Of a stretch of 64,000 nt of DNA, positions 1 to 10,488 are shown piece by piece; position 1 is the first letter of the stretch, and each line of letters opens with the position of its first letter. The DNA lies in contig NC_030990.1 of NCBI RefSeq assembly GCF_000149955.1, forward strand, positions 2,872,627-2,936,626. The letters run 5' to 3'. Origin of the DNA: Fusarium oxysporum f. sp. lycopersici 4287. Taxonomy: Eukaryota; Ascomycota; Sordariomycetes; Hypocreales; Nectriaceae. Under the pieces are notes generated by a model. It was given only the letters and a program-made list of their open reading frames with translations. It was not told the origin of the DNA and searched no databases. The position numbers and the translations under genes were made by a program.

Positions 1-249
1 GGTCTTCTTTCATGAGGACAAAATCGGAGGTATTGGACATTCCTAATGGAATATTGTAAGCAGGGGATAGACATAAGTCGTAAGAGAGCTAACCTGAGAA
101 GACCTTTTCCTCGATCTTCTTCTCGCCCTCTCCGAGCAGGAACAGCTCGAAACTGTTGAGTTTGTTAGCCTGCGAAAGATGTCAAGTAGTTTGAAGCAAC
201 GTAACGGGTCATCTTGGAGATTGAAATGCTTGGGGTTACCACCGGCCAT
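1..249 (-). CDS. rpb11: RNA polymerase II subunit RPB11, partial (5' part only)
   Basis: This is the N-terminal part of the small alpha-like Pol II subunit that pairs with RPB3 during assembly of the core enzyme in the nucleus. Exons on the minus strand are 249-206, 152-94 and 42-1, with introns 205-153 (53 bases, GTTACG donor, CTAAC branch, AACAG acceptor) and 93-43 (51 bases). The spliced reading begins MAGGNPKHFNLQDDP and continues FELFLLGEGEKKIEEKVFSG, then MSNTSDFVLMKED. These blocks are characteristic of fungal RPB11. The gene leaves the window in the dimerisation domain, so the 3' part is not seen. The second intron joins the two conserved blocks exactly in frame. The first intron is less certain because the extreme N-terminus is poorly conserved, so the first exon could differ. 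Confidence 0.85.
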
Positions 250-1277
250 TGTCTAATATTTGGTGAAAAGACAAATATATGCTATGTGCTTTTTATGGTG
301 TTGAAATAGATGAGATGAGCTTGACTCGCTTGAGGAAAATGCTTTTTTTTATTGCTTCGGAAAGGCTTTTGCAGGTCGCGAGATAACTTGTCTGAAAGAC
401 AGTGCCCGCCACTGACAGCGCAAATGAACGCAGGAGATAGAATGAAGGAAAGGATAGTTATTTGATGGCTTTCAGACATTCGAAAAACCATGCTGCCTAA
501 GAAGGCTGGGCATATATACTTAGGGGTAATGCCAACTAGGTAACACTGCTAGTCACATAATGCTTTCTAAACCAACTGACGGTAGGGTGATAAGGCCATA
601 TTAGCTGACAACTTGTCAGAGTGAAAGTTATTCACTATGCTAAGGCACAGACCGATTGCCGAATCAATATTGGGTATTTGGCTTCACATGGCGCTTGGCC
701 GAGCAGCATAATAAGAGCGTGTAGTATTGGACTGACTTGGTGTCTGTGTTTTGTTGCCGACTAAGAGAAGAGCAAGGAACCTGAAAACACGCGAGACGAG
801 ACCCGAATAAAGAGAGAGAGGTAGAGACAAAGAGATAGAAAAAGACGGTCTTACCGATCAGGCGCGTTCATCTTCGGTTCTCGATCGGGGTGTTAGGCGG
901 TTTGAGGTTTGGCGGTAAAGTGGCGATTACAGCAAAAGTCCAAGAATGTCGGCAATTTGCGTTTCGTATCGCTCGAATCACTCGGCGAGCAATTCTAAGG
1001 ATAGGACAAACCTAGAGGATACAGCACCAAAAAGATCCAAAAGGAAGTAGTATCTTGAGCGAGTAGTACAAGTTGTGAACAAAGATTTAAAGAATAAAGC
1101 AAGGTGATGCAGGGGCTGCCCTCAGAGGCTCAAAGCTTCGAGGCGCGCGATAGAAGGGTAAAGGTCGGTTAATCATGACAATGTGTACATCCAACCTCAA
1201 CATTCTGATGGCACGCTTACAATTCTGTCATGCATTAACTTTCACCGTTGCAGGCTCAACGATGAAGTTCTTTCGTC
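250..1277. other. Intergenic divergent promoter region, rpb11 / mtq1
   Basis: About 1 kb lies between the divergent starts of rpb11 and the methyltransferase gene. It holds a purine-rich GA tract (about 805-840) and no open frame with recognisable protein content. Short open frames on both strands show no conserved motif and no splice context. Confidence 0.6.
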
Positions 1278-2345
1278 ATGCCGCGCATTCAGCCGTCTTT
1301 GTTGCGGCGTGCTCGGCGCCTTTCGCCACATATTGCAAGCCTTCTTCCCGCTTGCCGGGACCTGAATTCTGCCCAGAATGAGCTACGATGGCTAAGAAGC
1401 CATGCCGATGAATCACGGTCACGAAACAAATCATGGCTGTTAGACAATCTATGCCGAAGAAGAGGGCGTGGTGAGCCTCTTCAGTATGTCATCGGCTCTC
1501 AGCCATTTGGTTCACTCGACATCAAGTGCAAACAAGGTGTTTTAATACCTAGACCAGAAACTGAGGCATACACTTTCCACCTAACAAACCTCGTCAAATC
1601 AGGGGAGCTTTTAGGACAAGACGTAAGGAAACTCGACCGTGGAGTAAACGTAATCGACTTCTGCACAGGAACTGGTTGTATACCCCTTGGAGTTTTCTCA
1701 TCCCTCCAGCACTCGGTTGACAACTTGACCGTGCGAGGAGTGGATGTTTCGCCTGTAGCCCTCCGACTCGCGCAGGAGAACATCGCACGGAACATCAGGC
1801 TTGGAAATTTGATGGAGCCTACAAAACACAAGCGGCTTGACATCACAAGAGCAAACGTTTTCAGTGATGGCGACATGCAGCAGCTCGCCGTTACCCCCTG
1901 GGATATTCTCGTGTCTAATCCTCCATATATATCAGAAGATATCTGGCATCATGGCCGTGGGCAACTGGGTTATTCAGTCCGAAAATATGAACCGCGCCTC
2001 GCATTGGTTCCCGATAAAGACCTCCCTTGCCCTAGTAAATGCAACCCAGCAGACGTCTTCTACGCACGGCTTTTGGACGTTGCAGAACTCCTAAAGCCGA
2101 GGGTAGTACTGTTCGAGATCGGCGACGAGGAGCAGGCTCGTCGTGTGTTGCAACTGTACTTCAACCACCCAATTGCCCAAAAGTCAAGGACTGAAATTTG
2201 GCGTGACTTGCCTGATTTCGAGGGAGCCAAGGGTGCAGAGATCGTCTTGCATCTCGAGGAATCAAAGGAAGAACGTCGGGTTCCGGTGAAAGGCGATGGT
2301 CTTATACGATCCATTCTAATTCACAACCTGGAATGGGCCGAGTGA
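1278..2345 (+). CDS. mtq1: Mitochondrial HemK/PrmC-type protein glutamine N5-methyltransferase
   Basis: This intronless 355-residue protein is predicted to use S-adenosylmethionine to methylate the glutamine of the GGQ motif of mitochondrial release factors, as yeast Mtq1 does. Seen in the sequence: the HemK-type segment IPRPETE at residues 90-96, the SAM-binding glycine motif DFCTGTG at 127-133 and the catalytic NPPY at 214-217. The N-terminus is rich in Arg, Ser and Leu and poor in acidic residues, as expected of a mitochondrial presequence. The length is usual for fungal members, which carry an inserted, divergent C-terminal half. The ATG at 1278 is the first in this frame and gives the Arg-rich leader. 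The family assignment is firm; mitochondrial location is an inference. A MITE-like element begins about 20 bases after the stop codon. Confidence 0.9.
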   Translation: MPRIQPSLLRRARRLSPHIASLLPACRDLNSAQNELRWLRSHADESRSRNKSWLLDNLCRRRGRGEPLQYVIGSQPFGSLDIKCKQGVLIPRPETEAYTFHLTNLVKSGELLGQDVRKLDRGVNVIDFCTGTGCIPLGVFSSLQHSVDNLTVRGVDVSPVALRLAQENIARNIRLGNLMEPTKHKRLDITRANVFSDGDMQQLAVTPWDILVSNPPYISEDIWHHGRGQLGYSVRKYEPRLALVPDKDLPCPSKCNPADVFYARLLDVAELLKPRVVLFEIGDEEQARRVLQLYFNHPIAQKSRTEIWRDLPDFEGAKGAEIVLHLEESKEERRVPVKGDGLIRSILIHNLEWAE

Positions 2346-2362
2346 TAGGGTAGTGGACGAAC

Positions 2363-2511
2363 CTCCTGGAGCAAGAAAACCTCTGATGTCAAACCAAGGT
2401 GCCAAAAATACCCAATCCAAGGTCTACTAAATCTACACTAAGTTATATCAAACTTGCCTAGGTCATTTTGTCACTTATAATAGATGTCCCAAGTTTTTTT
2501 TGCCTCCCCCT
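2363..2511 (+). mobile_element. MITE-like element, copy A
   Basis: The left end (GGAGCAAGAAAACCT) and right end (AAGTTTTTTTTGCCTCCCCC) are imperfect inverted repeats. The interior carries the family core (GGTCTACTAAATCTACACTAA, then CACTTATAATAGA). It shares ends and core with copies near 15621, 28493 and 43977. It has no coding capacity. It lies immediately downstream of the mtq1 stop codon, so it may supply part of that 3' UTR. Confidence 0.7.
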
Positions 2512-3180
2512 AAGACAGACAGTTGCCTACCAAGGCAGTCTTCCCTTCAGTGTTGCCCAAATCCTTATTCAATTCGGTTTACTACTCTCCTGCTGAAAAG
2601 ACTGAACATGGCATATCTTATATCGTAGTAAGATAGCTACGAAGAATATTCTCTTGTATTGGAGATAACTATGAAGCAGACAGCACCGCCAAGAGTTCTA
2701 TGATACTTACATCAATCACCAGTACTGGGAAATGAGGCGCAAATTGCCACTGCTAACTTCAACAATACCTAAGTACCTAGTTGTCTGTGAGGATGAGAGT
2801 TGACAAGTACAAAACTATGTACTTACCCATATCAATGTATTACTTCACAACATTAGGTACCTGATGTCAAGCGTTACAGAGCCGAACGGACTTAAGATAG
2901 GCATCACTCATTGACGTACTGACACATTCCCTGAGGCGATCATATCAACCAATCTTCTCACCTTCCGCTCTCAGTGGACCCCACCTCAGCGATTTCCCCA
3001 ACACGTGATGCTCATTTTTCGAGCTAAGCAACCGCTGTAGACTCATCACCAGAAGCTTGCACTTGGTGGTGTCATCCAACATATTCATATTCATCCATTG
3101 GCGCTGGGACTCCGAGTTCTCGCCATATACGACTGTATACCGGCCTCAAATATTAGTCAATAGCTTTTTTTTTGGCTTGA
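2512..3180. other. Intergenic DNA upstream of the AAA protease gene
   Basis: No coding frame is supported. The stretch contains several TACCTA/TAGGTA motifs (about 2768-2870) and, near the gene, pyrimidine-rich DNA ending in a T-run at 3166-3174 that probably belongs to the core promoter or leader. Confidence 0.5.
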
Positions 3181-3208
3181 GCCGTGCTACCCTATGAGAT
3201 AGCACGGC
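3181..3208 (+). promoter_or_regulatory. Perfect 9-bp hairpin with three-codon uORF in the AAA protease leader
   Basis: GCCGTGCTA (3181-3189) and TAGCACGGC (3200-3208) are perfect inverted arms around a 10-base loop. The loop contains ATG AGA, and the TAG stop that follows is the start of the right arm, so the hairpin encodes a Met-Arg uORF (3194-3202). TTGA (3177-3180) and TCAA (3213-3216) could extend the stem across a bulge. It sits 71 bases before the main ATG at 3280. A role in translation control is an inference, and a DNA operator is also possible. Confidence 0.5.
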
Positions 3209-3279
3209 GCTCTCAATTACCTTTATCTGTACACACAACCCCGGTAGTTCCGCACTTGCGCCAGCCTGCGTTGCCCGCC

Positions 3280-6006
3280 ATGTCGAGATTTTTAAGACAA
3301 TCAAGCCAGCTCGCACGAGCGACAAGATTGTCAACGCAGCCTGCACTACGATTATGTGCAAGACCGTCACTTGTCACCAGATCGATCCCCGCAAAGACTT
3401 CTGCCGCATTCGCCATTCGAGCAAGGACATATTCCTCGCAACCCCCACCTCCCGGCAAAGATCCCCGATCAAACCCCGACAAAGATGATGAGCATGGAAG
3501 CAAGCCATTGAATCAACACAGTGCAAAGGATGGGCCCGATGGAAGCAAGTCTGAAGCACCAAAGCCGCCACCTCTGCCCGAAGGCTGGATTCACTTGAAT
3601 AAGGAGGAACTGGCACATCTCGAGGAATTTACAAGTCGACTTCCAGAGGCTCAAAGGCCGGTGGCGAAGGACATTCTTGAGAAACTTCAAATTGTTGGCG
3701 CTCCTGCCGAGACCCGAGATCTTCTTCAGAAGCAACGCCAGAACGGCAACCTTTCGATTCTGGACAAGGGAAGACTTATGCGATGTGTATACATGGTCAC
3801 AGAACGGATAATAGAGTTGGAGGATCAACAAGACAACCGGGATGGGCAATTTTCATCCTTTCGCATGGACCAGGAACCGAAGACCCAGGACGGAAAGGGT
3901 GGCGCTGACAAGTCGAAGCAACAGCAGCAGCAGCAGCAGAAGGGTGGCAAGCCACCGAAGAATGAGCGCAGCGGGTGGCTGGAGGCTGTTCAGACTGGTA
4001 TCGCCATTGGTGTCACTGTATGGATTGCGGAACTCTTTGCCAACCCTTTCTCTGAGAAGGAGATTACTTGGCAAGAGATGCGGAAAGCATTCCTGGATAA
4101 GGGCCTGGTTCAGAAGCTGATTGTTGTTAACGGCTCACACGTCCGGGTAGAGCTTCATCCATCTGCAACTGGAGCTACTGGTGAGGGCGGGCAACCTGCG
4201 AGAAAGAGCTACGTGTTCTCCATAGGGTCTGTTGAATCCTTCGAGCGAAAGTTAGAACAGGCGCAAGATGAGCTGGGTATTCCACCCTCTGAAAGAATAC
4301 CCGTGAGCTATGAGGCTGGCGGTAGTACCCTTGGCAACCTTCTTCTGGCCTTTGGTCCTACACTGCTCTTCATCGGTTTGATCCTCTGGACTCAGCGGTC
4401 AATGGGTGGACGTGGTGGTGCTGGAGGGGGTATGTTCAACTTCGGCAAGAGCAAGGCTAAGAAGTTCAACGCCGAGAGTGCTGTTAAGGTCAAATTCTCA
4501 GACGTTGCTGGCCTCGAAGAGGCAAAAACCGAGATCATGGAGTTTGTGAGCTTCCTGAAGCAGCCCGAGAAATTCGAAAAGCTAGGTGCCAAGATCCCTC
4601 GAGGTGCTATCTTAGCTGGTCCTCCTGGTACCGGTAAGACATTGCTTGCCAAGGCCACGGCCGGCGAGTCTGGAGTACCATTCTTCAGTGTGAGCGGTTC
4701 TGAGTTCGTTGAAATGTTTGTCGGTGTCGGTCCTTCACGTGTGAGAGATTTGTTCGCCGAAGGACGTAAGAACGCCCCTTGCATCATCTTCATTGATGAG
4801 ATTGACGCAATTGGACGTGCGCGACAGGAGAGCGGCAGGGGATTTGGTGGCAACGATGAGCGGGAAGCAACTCTGAACCAGATTCTCACTGAAATGGACG
4901 GTTTCAATACCCGCGAGCAGGTTGTTGTTCTTGCTGGCACTAATCGAGCGGATATGCTCGACAAAGCCTTGATGCGACCAGGGCGATTTGACCGACATAT
5001 CTTCATTGATCGTCCTACGATGAAAGGCCGTCAGGAAATCTTCAAGGTGTATCTGAACAAGATTGTGACGAACGAGGACCATGAATACCTTGTTGGTCGT
5101 CTGGCAACTCTGACCCCTGGCTTCTCCGGTGCTGATATTGCCAATGTTGTCAACGAGGCTGCTCTAATTGGTATGTTCTACCGGCTATCCTGATTTTGTG
5201 TGTTACCTGGCTAACTTTGCCTAGCTGCCCGAGGCAATGCTGATGAGGTCAAGATGGACCACTTTGAGCGGGCCATTGAGCGGGTTATCGGAGGTCTTGA
5301 GCGCAAGTCTCTCGTGCTGAAGCCAGAGGAGAAGAAGACTGTTGCATATCATGAGGCCGGCCACGCCATCTGTGGTTGGTTCCTGGAGCATGCTGACCCT
5401 CTTCTCAAGGTCTCCATTATTCCCCGCGGCCAAGGTGCTCTGGGTTATGCTCAGTACCTGCCCCAGGATGCTTACCTGATGAACACCAACCAGCTCATGG
5501 ACCGAATGGCTATGACAATGGGTGGCCGTGTGTCTGAGGAGCTTCATTTCCCCACCGTGACAACAGGTGCTAGTGACGACTTCAAGAAGGTTTCCCAGAT
5601 GGCACGAAACATGGTGACCCAATGGGGCATGTCCGAGAAGGTGGGCCCTGTTCACTTCGAGAATGACCCCAACCGCATGCAGAAGCCATTTGCCGAATCT
5701 ACTGCCCAGCAGATCGACCAGGAGGTTTCCCGAATTGTGGAGGCAGCCTACCAGCGTTGCCGAGACCTTCTGACCTCGAAAAAGAAGGAAGTTGGACTAA
5801 TCGCCCAGGAGTTGCTCAAGAAGGAGGTTCTCGTCCGAGATGACATGGTTCGTATCTTGGGCAAGCGACCATTTGGTGACAACGAGGACTTTGAGAAATA
5901 CTTTGGTGGCGGTAAGGAGGAGAGCATACCCCCACCATTCCCCGAGGAGACAGATACGCCTAAGGACCCCCCTACCCCTGCCCCAGCTTTCAAAAAGCTT
6001 GAGTAG
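3280..6006 (+). CDS. afg3: m-AAA protease subunit, mitochondrial inner membrane (AFG3/YTA12 family)
   Basis: This is a membrane-anchored ATP-dependent zinc metalloprotease of the FtsH type. It degrades misfolded inner-membrane proteins and matures selected substrates on the matrix side. Exons are 3280-5170 and 5225-6006 with a 54-base intron, giving 890 residues. Seen in order: an Arg/Ser-rich presequence, a Q7 run near residue 215 in a low-complexity linker, transmembrane segments near 235-255 and 350-370, Walker A GPPGTGKT (447-454), Walker B with DE at 506-507, the second region of homology ending RPGRFDR, and the zinc site HEAGH (673-677). Two membrane spans point to m-AAA rather than i-AAA. 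The ATG at 3280 (context CCCGCC) is preferred because the open frame upstream has no ATG. AFG3 rather than YTA12 is favoured by its C-terminal end but not proven. Confidence 0.93.
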
Positions 6007-8035
6007 AGTCGAAAAGAAAAGTCGCCAAGCACATGGTTGGAGAAGGTAGTTTCCGTGGTACGATCGACGATAATTGGTCATGCACAGTGCTGCGGAGGCA
6101 AGGCAGGATAAGGAATACAGGAGAACTTGAGGCAGAGCGAGGATTGGCTGTGTAGCAACGAGGATAGCGGCGAGGCCTATTTCAGAACCGAGGATTCTGA
6201 TGTCAGGCCAGGATATTACGATAATCCGTCGGGAGGAAGCAACACGGGCTCTGGAGGCCACAGCAAGGCGCAGAGAAAAGCGGCACTCTACTCTACCAAA
6301 CATTTGATCAATTCCCTTGGATGTTTAATGCATTATTAGCAGAACCGGCACATCGCAACCATCAAAATTACCCTCGTCGTGTTGGAAAGCCTGGAGGTCG
6401 AGGCTAGGAACAACCGTGTAACAATGTATTCTAGGCTATAGAACTGTAAAACATTAAGTATATATTGATGACTGAATTCTCTGTCTTGAAAATGATGATC
6501 GAAAACGTTGTCTGATTTGTCGGGCTCGCCGATCTTGTAACAGTTGGTTAAGAATCCATCAGGGTCATGCTGCCATGTATCCCATATTTCAGATAGGAGG
6601 CAGAAGAGGGCTTAATAAATATCTCGAGATGACGAGTTGATGTGGGCCATTTGAGCATATGTGACAGTATAGTCGTAAGGCCTACTAAGCTTGTACTGAG
6701 TCTACTTAAGTAATTGTGTCATCTAGTAAAGAGATCCTAAGTTTTCTTGCCTCGCCTTGCCAGATAAAAATGCCATCTGAGGGACCGGAATATGAGTCGT
6801 AATTTGTGACAACCAGCCCCGCCGAGGAACTAATAGAACAAATAATAACAGAGAATGCCGATCCTAGTGACCTTGGCCTGGCCTGAAGCAACCGGTGGCC
6901 GTCAAACGTTAATCTAGTATAAGTCAAGATCTCGCGATTATCATCGACCCCGAGCTGAATCTGCGAAGCTGATTGGCTGAGAAAGTTCCTCTGCTGACCG
7001 AGGTTTAGGAGGCTCTGCTCCCGTTGTGTAACAGCGTATGTCGAAAAGGGTAATAAAAAGGTACAAGTTTTTACGACATCATGCACTTGTTGACAACAAA
7101 AAGGGTCAAGGTGGGCTGTCAGCGTCAATATTGGCATCCATGTAGGACGAATAAGGACTGGGGCGATCGTATTTTGAGGTAGTCTTCTACGTAGTAGTAG
7201 GCTGTCGTGATGATGATGATATACTCATAGTATTGCACTGTATGTTGGTGACCTACCTTATCTCTGTACGTATTCGGGTATACATATACATGCGTGACGT
7301 GACAGCCCTTGCTTCTCATATCGCCCGAGACACTGGGTGTTGTCTTTAATAAGCATCCCGATCCCCCACAATCGAAGTTTTTGTCTTGTCCGTTTGGCCG
7401 GTAATAAACGAGTATCGCTTTTGGTCTAAGCATGCATGCAATTGAGTCGCTTGCACTCTATTGGCTGCCAAAGTGTCAGGATCGCATCACCGTTATAGAG
7501 GTTACTCTTACATCACATTACCAAAGAAGGGTGGCCGAAGTGCCTCTTTTTATGGCGTTACCCTCTGCGAGACCCGATTAGTGGGTTTTATCGACCCGCA
7601 GTCCCTTTGACTGCTTCGATAAGGTTATACATCGATGCAGTCTATTTCCCTTTCCCCGTTACTTATTGTGGTGAGCATTGGATGTAACCAAGACAGGGAT
7701 GCTGTCATGTTTAGTTACTGGGTGGAGTCAACAATCAATCACTTTCTCCGAAGACTGGTAGCCTAAGTCAAGACAAGTCAAGACAAGCCAAGACCCTTGC
7801 ACCAGTCACATCCTTGGGCGGCTGATTCTGATCTTTTCTTATATGTATATCAACTTTGTTGGTTTCCGCTTTACTTCGTTCTACTGACTCGTCTATTAAT
7901 CACGGAATTTCCTCACTCAAAAGTCATCTTTGAAGTGTGCCACTCGTTGTTCGAGACAGCCTACAGCAAACAATCTCTTGTCAAGCCTAATACCATTACA
8001 ACACTTTTTCGTCATCATTTCTAGAAGGAATCATT
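6007..8035. other. Intergenic region between AAA protease and borate transporter genes
   Basis: About 2 kb without a supportable gene. It includes the AAA protease 3' UTR, a degenerate MITE-like copy (about 6598-6760) and the borate transporter promoter. A short tandem repeat of AAGTCAAGAC units lies at about 7766-7795. Open frames in this stretch lack recognisable motifs. Confidence 0.5.
6598..6760 (+). mobile_element. MITE-like element, copy B (degenerate)
   Basis: The right terminus GATCCTAAGTTTTCTTGCCT (about 6733-6752) and the core GCCTACTAAGC match the family. The left terminus is only weakly recognisable (GGCAGAAGAGGGCTT near 6600). The boundaries are approximate. Confidence 0.5.
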
Positions 8036-10172
8036 ATGGTTTCAGCTTCACCAGGACACGAAAGAGACCACGATGGAATGGCCTCGCCTCGACAAAAACA
8101 AGAGGCTTGGTGGAGAATCCACCTCTTTCGTGGTATGGTTAGTGACATCCGTCGACGAATACCATACTATGTTAGCGACTGGACGGATGCGTGGGACTAT
8201 CGTGTAGTCCCTGCTACAGTGTATATGTATTTTGCCAAGTCAGTATCTCCATCTTGTCTTGCCTTCGTTACATATTAGGCAACATGTGACGCTGACCTCT
8301 TATCAAGCATCCTCCCTGCTCTGGCATTTTCTCTCGACATGTTCCAGAAAACAGGGTCAAACTATGGCGTCAACGAAGTTTTACTCTCCTCTGTTCTTGG
8401 AGCGGTCATATTCTCTCTATTTGCTGCACAACCGCTTGTCATCGTCGGAGTTACGGGTAATTTGGCCTCCCTTTCCTACTGCACCGAGTTGTCCCTCTAA
8501 CTATGCTTCTCTAGGTCCAATAACCGTCTTCAACTAGTAAGATTACTGCTACTCACAAACAAGTTTGCGTCATGGAGCTGACTGGGCTTTTTGAAGTACC
8601 GTATATGATATCATGAAGCCAACCGGCGTCAATTATATTGGCTTCATGTGCTGGATCGGCATGTAAGTCAGCGTTAACCGTACAACACGGGGCTCTTTTC
8701 ATTTTTACAGTTTAGTAACTGATCCATCCAGATGGTCACTTATCCTTCACTGGATTCTCGCCGTAACGAACTCCTGCAATTGGCTTCGATGGGTCACACG
8801 CTTCCCCTGTGATATCTTTGGGTTTTACGTCGCCTTTATCTACCTCCAAAAGGGCATCCAAGTCCTAGAACATCTCGGTAGAGGACAAGAGTTCTATCTC
8901 TCCATCGTTGCCGCTCTTCTTGTCTTCATGGTAGCATACGTGTGCGGCGAACTTGGCGGAAGCAGTCTTTTCCGCCACCCCTTGCGCGTGTTTCTCAAGG
9001 ACTATGGCACACCTTTGACAATCATCTTTTTCACTGGATTTGTCCATTTCGGCCGTATGCAGGAGGTTGATCTTGAGGTTCTACCCACTGGCATTGCCTT
9101 TGAGCCTACCAGTGGCCGCGATTGGCTTGTTCGCTTTTGGGATTTGAGCGTGGGTGACATCTTTCTAGCGCTGCCCTTTGCAGTTCTCTTGACCATTCTC
9201 TTCTGGTTCGATCATAATGGTATGTTACAGGATACAAAATTTCTGGCAGCCTTGCTAACAACCAAAGTTTCTTCACTCATCGCCCAAGGCAGCGAGTTTC
9301 CACTTCGCAAACCTGCTGGTTTCCACTGGGATATATTCCTCCTCGGTTTGACAACTGGTGTTGCAGGTATCCTTGGCCTACCCATTCCCCAATGGTCTCA
9401 TCCCCCCAAGCACCCTTCCCATACCGAGTCGCTCTGCGTTACAAAAGCTGTCAAGGAAGATGATGAAGATGGCAACCCAGTAGGTGGTGGTTATTCCTTC
9501 GAGGCCACACACGTTGTGGAGCAACGATTTTCCAACTTTGCTCAAGGTCTCCTTACTTTGGGCACTATGACGGGGCCTCTTCTAGTGGTTCTTCACTTGA
9601 TCCCCCATGGTGTGCTCGCGGGTCTATTCTTTGTCATGGGTGTCCAGGCCCTTGAGGGGAATGGTATCACTGGCAAGCTTATTTTTCTAGCTCGCGATCG
9701 GGCCCTTACGCCTTCAAACAGCCCCCTACTTCAAATTCGCCGGCGCTCTGCTATCTGGTACTTTGTCCTCATAGAGCTCGTTGGCTTCGGTGCCACTTTT
9801 GCTATCACCCAGACTGTAGCCGCTGTCGGCTTCCCCGTCATCATTTTTGCCCTAATACCAGTCCGTGCTCTGTTACTCCCCTACATATTCTCCCCCGAGG
9901 AACTCTCTCTTCTTGACCAACCAACAGCTTCCGAGTTTATTATGGAGGGAATTGGGGGGTCATGGGGCGGCAAGGACGACGAGAAGTCTGCTTTGCAGCA
10001 GAACGATGCCCTCCGCCGTCCAGAACATCGCGATAGTGTGCTTGCGCATCCTGGTGCTCCTAGAAAGAGCCAGGAGGATCTTGCAGAGCTAGGTCAAATA
10101 CAATCTGGGCAGAGCACAGCGACAAGAAGGAGGAGTTTGGAGAGACGACCACAAAGAAAGTCAACCCCATAG
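8036..10172 (+). CDS. bor1: Borate/anion transporter, BOR1 type (SLC4 family)
   Basis: This polytopic membrane protein resembles yeast Bor1, a plasma-membrane borate exporter related to bicarbonate exchangers. Six exons (8036-8238, 8308-8456, 8515-8536, 8597-8662, 8732-9219, 9268-10172) join in frame to 610 residues. The introns are 48-69 bases with GT..AG ends. Family blocks seen: YFANILPALAFSLDMF, AAQPLVIVGVTGP, NYTVYDIMKPTGVNY, GLPIPQWSHPPKHPSHTESL and PHGVLAGLFFVMGVQAL. Many hydrophobic spans are interrupted by a basic N-terminus and a charged cytosolic tail rich in Arg, Ser and Gln. The 22-base exon is fixed by the conserved GP..VFNYTVYD reading. Its 3' end faces tof1 across 316 bases. 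Borate rather than another anion is inferred from family similarity. Confidence 0.92.
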
Positions 10173-10488
10173 AAAAGAGTATGATTTATGTTCTGGATAG
10201 AAAGATATAAGCCAGCGAGATAACATGTTTGGAGGATATACCACTGTTAGATAGTCTCCCATCTCCAATAGAGTCTGTATACGTTAGTCTGAAGAATCTA
10301 GAATCAGTCTCCGTTAACCATATCTTGTACCCAGTTCTCCCGAGTCTTGGCCATGACTTCCACAGGATAGTATGGCAGAGACCTGGTGGTGACATTCGTT
10401 CATTAAATCTAGACGTGTCCATTGCCCCTTTCCTACCATGTTATATAGCATGCACGCTCCAGACGCCAGTAATTATGCTACTTAATAT
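10173..10488. other. Convergent intergenic spacer, bor1 / tof1
   Basis: This 316-base spacer must hold both 3' ends of two genes transcribed towards each other. No strong terminator-like structure is evident. Overlapping 3' UTRs are likely but not visible from sequence alone. Confidence 0.5.

Noticed and set aside
282..491. Open frame on minus strand upstream of rpb11
   Set aside because: Lies in a divergent promoter, has no conserved motif and no splice partner giving an RPB11-like start.
4392..5006. 204-codon frame antisense to the AAA protease
   Set aside because: Lies opposite highly conserved AAA motifs and has no independent support.
6706..7433. Two minus-strand open frames in the bor1 upstream region
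   Set aside because: No recognisable domain. One overlaps a degenerate MITE copy, and composition does not resemble the flanking genes.
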